From assembly GCA_016550415.1 (NCBI GenBank), contig JABXGU010000390.1:1-7758 (forward strand): DNA of 7,758 nucleotides, written 5' to 3'. The stretch's first letter is position 1. Each line of letters opens with the position of its first letter. The notes beneath the pieces were generated by a model. The model saw only the letters and a list, made by a program, of their open reading frames with translations. It made no database searches and was not told the origin of the DNA. Origin of the DNA: an archaeon (GTDB lineage: Archaea; Asgardarchaeota; Hermodarchaeia; Hermodarchaeales; Hermodarchaeaceae). Positions 4,970-7,758 of this stretch are shown piece after piece. The position numbers were made by a program, and so were the translations under genes.

Positions 4970-5025
4970 AGAATCAGGCTCAGATTTGATCGTGGCTATT
5001 TCAGCTATTTCAACTCAGACATCGA

Positions 5026-5541
5026 TCATTTGAATAAGACAAAAAGTATGCTAGACACTGCAATGTAAATGATCCCTCCCATTGCACAAACTCCAAAGGC
5101 ACGGAAGGTACTGGTATAGTCAAGTGCTTGTCTCACTGCGATGATCATTGTTATAAACATCCAAATACTAGCCACAGTAGAGACAATCCATGTTAACCCA
5201 GGAATAATACCTAAGATTCTTATCAGTCCTGGGGAACTTGCAAAGCCTATAGTCCGAAGCAACTCCCCATAATCAGCTCTTGTGTCTGGTGTAGGTAATA
5301 TCTTAGTGCCAATGACGTAAGTAAGATAAGACCATATCAACCAAAAAATAAGTGCCGAAATAGCCCCTGCTAATAGACCAGCGATCCCCCCTTTTCCAGC
5401 AACACCAATACCAGCAGCAACACTTGAAAGTACAACTACCATCATGGACTGAAATAGAGCTGACCTATCAGCTTCCACTTCTTCATATAGTCTAACGTCC
5501 AGCTTTGCTGCCCTGATCATTCTATCAATAAAAGGATTCAT
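5026..5541 (-). CDS. Yip1-family integral membrane protein
   Basis: A 171-residue polytopic membrane protein. The start is the ATG at 5541-5539, ten codons inside the longest frame, because a strong GGAGG Shine-Dalgarno (complement of 5547-5551) sits 5 nt ahead of it and the longer start has none. A cytosolic amphipathic N-terminus (MNPFIDRMIRAAKLD, then YEEVEAD) precedes about five hydrophobic segments, near residues 30-48, 51-76, 103-117, 118-135 and 148-169. The stretch YGELLRTIGFASSPGLIRIL (about 91-110) is the characteristic Yip1 block (E-L-L-R-x-x-G-x-A-x-x-P), followed by the conserved W and AVRQAL. Bacterial Yip1-like proteins are of unknown function, and the name comes from eukaryotic Golgi Rab-interacting proteins. 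It lies downstream of the kinase gene on the same strand across a 193-bp spacer with repeats, so it probably has its own promoter. Confidence 0.8.
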   Translation of the reverse strand: MNPFIDRMIRAAKLDVRLYEEVEADRSALFQSMMVVVLSSVAAGIGVAGKGGIAGLLAGAISALIFWLIWSYLTYVIGTKILPTPDTRADYGELLRTIGFASSPGLIRILGIIPGLTWIVSTVASIWMFITMIIAVRQALDYTSTFRAFGVCAMGGIIYIAVSSILFVLFK

Positions 5542-5640
5542 TGTGTCCTCCTTATCTTGTGTTAGAGACAATGTACAGTCTACAGCAGCTGCTTCATGGG
5601 TAGTGCGTTTAGCTGTACATGGCTTAGGGTTGGAAGCAAT

Positions 5641-5709
5641 ACTACCTATCGTAGTCTATACTTTTGGGTCACCGGATTTTGTTAGGACTACCAAATCTAG
5701 TCTATACTT
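5641..5709. repeat. Two 23-bp direct repeats in the spacer ahead of the Yip1-family gene
   Basis: The pattern ACTACC-N5-TAGTCTATACTT occurs at 5641-5663 and 5687-5709. All 18 fixed positions are identical and only the 5-bp centre differs. The copies are 46 bp apart, start to start. They lie between the kinase stop and the Yip1-family start, so they may be tandem binding sites for a regulator of the latter, or a small intergenic repeat unit. Confidence 0.5.
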
Positions 5710-5734
5710 AAGCACATTGACGTATTAACCGTGT

Positions 5735-7758
5735 TCAATCCACTGGCACACGTTGTTTCAGTTCCACATCCCAGTTCAGGACGATGTTGATTTTGCGCGG
5801 AGATTCTGTTGTGGATTCTTCGTCTGGATCAGCGCCTGGCTTAATCAGAAGGAATCGTTTGCCATCAGGGCTTATATCCCATTCGGGATTTTCTTGATAG
5901 CCTGTAACGTAGTTCCCTCGAAATAGTGTTTTGGGTTTTGAAGCACTGAAAGTCGGCTCCGTTTTCACCTGTGCCACCATGATCGCATCTCCGTTGAGAT
6001 AGTATAGCTCATGCCCATCGGGTGACCATAGAGGGCTTTGTCCGCCGTCTACTGAAACTTGCCACTTGCCTTGATCAACTTCGGGAAATGGACGCACAAA
6101 AATATGATTGTCACCTGTCTCAGCGGAAAAATAAGCCATCCATCGTCCATCCGGTGAAATTCGCGGGTGGCTTTCAGCATGATCGGACTTTAACAGCAAT
6201 TTTCGTTCACCATTGCCTCCCATCGATATAGCTCCAATGTTAACTCCTATAGGACCAGAGATTTCTGCTGTGACCAAGGTTTTCCCATCGTTAGACCAGG
6301 ACCACGGAAACAGACGCTGACCTGGAACAGAACCAAGCTTTTCCACTTCTCCAGTACCATCCGCCGCTTTCCAGAAGATACAACTATTACCGTCACGCCC
6401 CGAAGCAAAGACAATGCGTTTACCATCCGGAGTCCACATAGGTGTTTCGTCATCTGCTTCATCGAAGGTCAGCCGGCTTAGGTTTTCCCGGATCAGATCC
6501 CAGATCCAGATGTCCAAAATGCCGCCCCTTTCAACCGATAAAGCCACTTTCGTTCCATCCGGAGAAATCGTGGGGAATTGAAACATATCAGGTTCCACAT
6601 CGATTTGTTCCTCATTCCCCATTTTATCAACCCATACAAGAGTACGTGGAGAACCAGATCCACTCACACTCGTTCCGGAAACGTAAACCAGCGTTCCAGA
6701 ATTGGATAGGGTAAATTCAAGCACACCTTCTTCGAGGGGGACTGGACCACCGGTGACCGCAAGCTTGTCTAGATCAAAGGGAACGGCGAATACATTGTTA
6801 TTGGCCAAGCTATATACGAGATGTCCGGTGGGGAGATACATCGCACGGGTTCCAGGAAAGAGCTCCTTGCTTTCTCTTGATCCTAGCGAATGTAGCATAA
6901 TCCTAGCTGGTTGGACGGAAAAGTCTGTGTATATAATCGCTTTGCCACCCTGAAGAAATTGTGGGAAGGCAACTAGGCCAGGTCGTTTAACAATAGATTC
7001 TGGAGTTCCGCCATCGCCGGAAACCCGCATGATGTCTCCTGAGAATTGGGCGTATACGATGGTGTTATCCTCATGCCAGCTTGCAGCTGCGAAAATATCA
7101 GTTTCACACAAAACTACCGCTGCACCACCGTTGACTGAAATCTTTTTTAATTGAAGACCACCAGCCGAATACCCGATCCACTTGCCATCGGGTGAGAAGA
7201 AGGGCATTAATGGAATACCTTCAGTCCCGGCAATAAGTTTTGCATCCAATTCATCCACGGAACGCAGATAAAGGCCGTCAGGCGTGGCATAGACGAATTG
7301 CTTACCATCAGGGGAAACTGCAAGGGCAGGAGCGCCATTCGGTTTACTAAGCTGCTGGCCCGATGATAGATCGTGATAAAGTCGAATAACTTGGCGTGGT
7401 TCCGCCGGCTTCAACATCCAGACAGCCAAGCCCGCTATGATGATGCAGACAATTGCTATGGTTGCGACTAAAGGAAGCCCCAGCTGCATTCTCTTTCGAG
7501 GTTTAGTTATCGTACTCGGCTGAACAAATAAACCGCTGGGATCTGCCAAAGCCTTCTGAATATCCACTCTTGCATCGCTAATGCTTCCGTATCTGTCTCT
7601 TGCCTTTTTCTCCAGACACCTCTCCAGGACCTCTTTCACCCTCCAGTGCAGGTTGGCAGGCAGGCTGTCCCACTCCGGTTCAGAACGAAGGACCGCCGCA
7701 AGCGTGTCGGTAACGTCCCCTCCGGTAAAGGCTTTTTCCCCTGTCAGCATCTCGTACA
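5735..7758 (-). CDS. Ser/Thr protein kinase with TolB/PD40 beta-propeller, C-terminal part (cut by window edge)
   Basis: This is the C-terminal part of a PknB-type transmembrane kinase; the ATP-binding and HRD/DFG catalytic parts lie beyond the right edge. Counting from the Met at 7750, residues 1-68 are the end of the kinase C-lobe. The frame continues upstream with Y-E, giving YEMLTGEKAFTG, then the closing helix LERCLEKKARDRYGSISDA with its conserved Arg. A basic stretch (KPRKR, 83-87) precedes a single membrane helix (about 89-113). The external part is a propeller with PD40 motifs (S-P-D-G) at 146, 186, 396, 440 (TPDG), 486 (SNDG), 532, 576 and 627. It ends INIVLNWDVELKQRVPVD, the typical tail of this family. 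The kinase would signal inside the cell in response to whatever the periplasmic propeller binds. The frame is intact throughout. Confidence 0.9.
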   Translation of the reverse strand, partial: YEMLTGEKAFTGGDVTDTLAAVLRSEPEWDSLPANLHWRVKEVLERCLEKKARDRYGSISDARVDIQKALADPSGLFVQPSTITKPRKRMQLGLPLVATIAIVCIIIAGLAVWMLKPAEPRQVIRLYHDLSSGQQLSKPNGAPALAVSPDGKQFVYATPDGLYLRSVDELDAKLIAGTEGIPLMPFFSPDGKWIGYSAGGLQLKKISVNGGAAVVLCETDIFAAASWHEDNTIVYAQFSGDIMRVSGDGGTPESIVKRPGLVAFPQFLQGGKAIIYTDFSVQPARIMLHSLGSRESKELFPGTRAMYLPTGHLVYSLANNNVFAVPFDLDKLAVTGGPVPLEEGVLEFTLSNSGTLVYVSGTSVSGSGSPRTLVWVDKMGNEEQIDVEPDMFQFPTISPDGTKVALSVERGGILDIWIWDLIRENLSRLTFDEADDETPMWTPDGKRIVFASGRDGNSCIFWKAADGTGEVEKLGSVPGQRLFPWSWSNDGKTLVTAEISGPIGVNIGAISMGGNGERKLLLKSDHAESHPRISPDGRWMAYFSAETGDNHIFVRPFPEVDQGKWQVSVDGGQSPLWSPDGHELYYLNGDAIMVAQVKTEPTFSASKPKTLFRGNYVTGYQENPEWDISPDGKRFLLIKPGADPDEESTTESPRKINIVLNWDVELKQRVPVD

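Larger units (their letters stand above)
4366..5025. other. Gene-poor region with short overlapping frames
   Basis: About 660 bp between the secreted-protein gene and the convergent Yip1-family gene. Besides the weak terminator it contains a small hairpin (GGATTG-ATC-CAATCC, 4460-4474) and three successive short plus-strand frames (4521-4781, 4774-4893, 4805-4969) that look like remains of one or more genes. A hydrophobic minus-strand frame (4476-4688) appears to be the shadow of these. A 9-bp direct repeat (CTATTTCA-x) lies near 4996-5014. Confidence 0.4.

Noticed and set aside
5542..5571. Upstream start for the Yip1-family gene, adding ten residues
   Set aside because: The GGAGG site points to the internal ATG at 5541-5539; the upstream ATG has none.
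1..7758. CRISPR array or classical restriction-modification system
   Set aside because: No regularly spaced direct repeats with unique spacers, and no methyltransferase, specificity or cas gene in the window.

Overview
The window looks like chromosomal DNA from an uncultured, Gram-negative-type bacterium of moderate GC content (judged by eye, not counted). The best lineage clue is the large C-terminal part of a Ser/Thr protein kinase fused to a TolB/PD40 beta-propeller. That architecture is greatly expanded in Acidobacteriota, Gemmatimonadota and neighbouring candidate phyla (KSB1/Latescibacter-like). This fixes a style of genome, not a species.

Layout, left to right. (1) 1-177, minus strand: the first 59 codons of ribF (riboflavin kinase/FAD synthetase). 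(2) 293-454: an intergenic stretch that folds by eye into a closed multi-branch structure, one outer stem with four inner hairpins. It is a candidate structured RNA or dispersed repeat. (3) 541-627: tRNA-Leu(CAG) with encoded CCA, a probable promoter just upstream and an intrinsic terminator just downstream. (4) 744-947: the remains of a phage-type tyrosine integrase N-terminus, directly after the tRNA, as expected at a tRNA integration hotspot. (5) 948-1492: non-coding DNA dense in small repeats, including four copies of TGTAACTA in two orientations, alternative hairpins and a dyad. (6) 1493-2976: a two-gene plus-strand unit, a small HEPN-like protein followed by a PD-(D/E)XK-like protein. 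(7) 2977-3693: gene-poor DNA with an 11-bp inverted repeat bounding about 160 bp. (8) 3694-4365: a secreted protein with an ASH-type Ig-like domain. (9) 4366-5025: a stretch with overlapping short reading frames that looks like gene debris. (10) 5026-5541, minus: a Yip1-family membrane protein. (11) 5572-5734: a spacer with two 23-bp direct repeats. (12) 5735-7758, minus: the kinase-propeller gene, running off the right edge.

The most interesting unit is the HEPN plus PD-(D/E)XK pair. It sits beside a tRNA and a decayed integrase, so it reads as island cargo. Both proteins carry nuclease-type folds, and the second lacks the usual lysine of the E-x-K motif. A defence or toxin-antitoxin-like role is an inference from families and context; nothing in the sequence proves it. 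The remaining genes (ribF, tRNA, Yip1, secreted ASH protein, kinase) show no obvious functional link to it.
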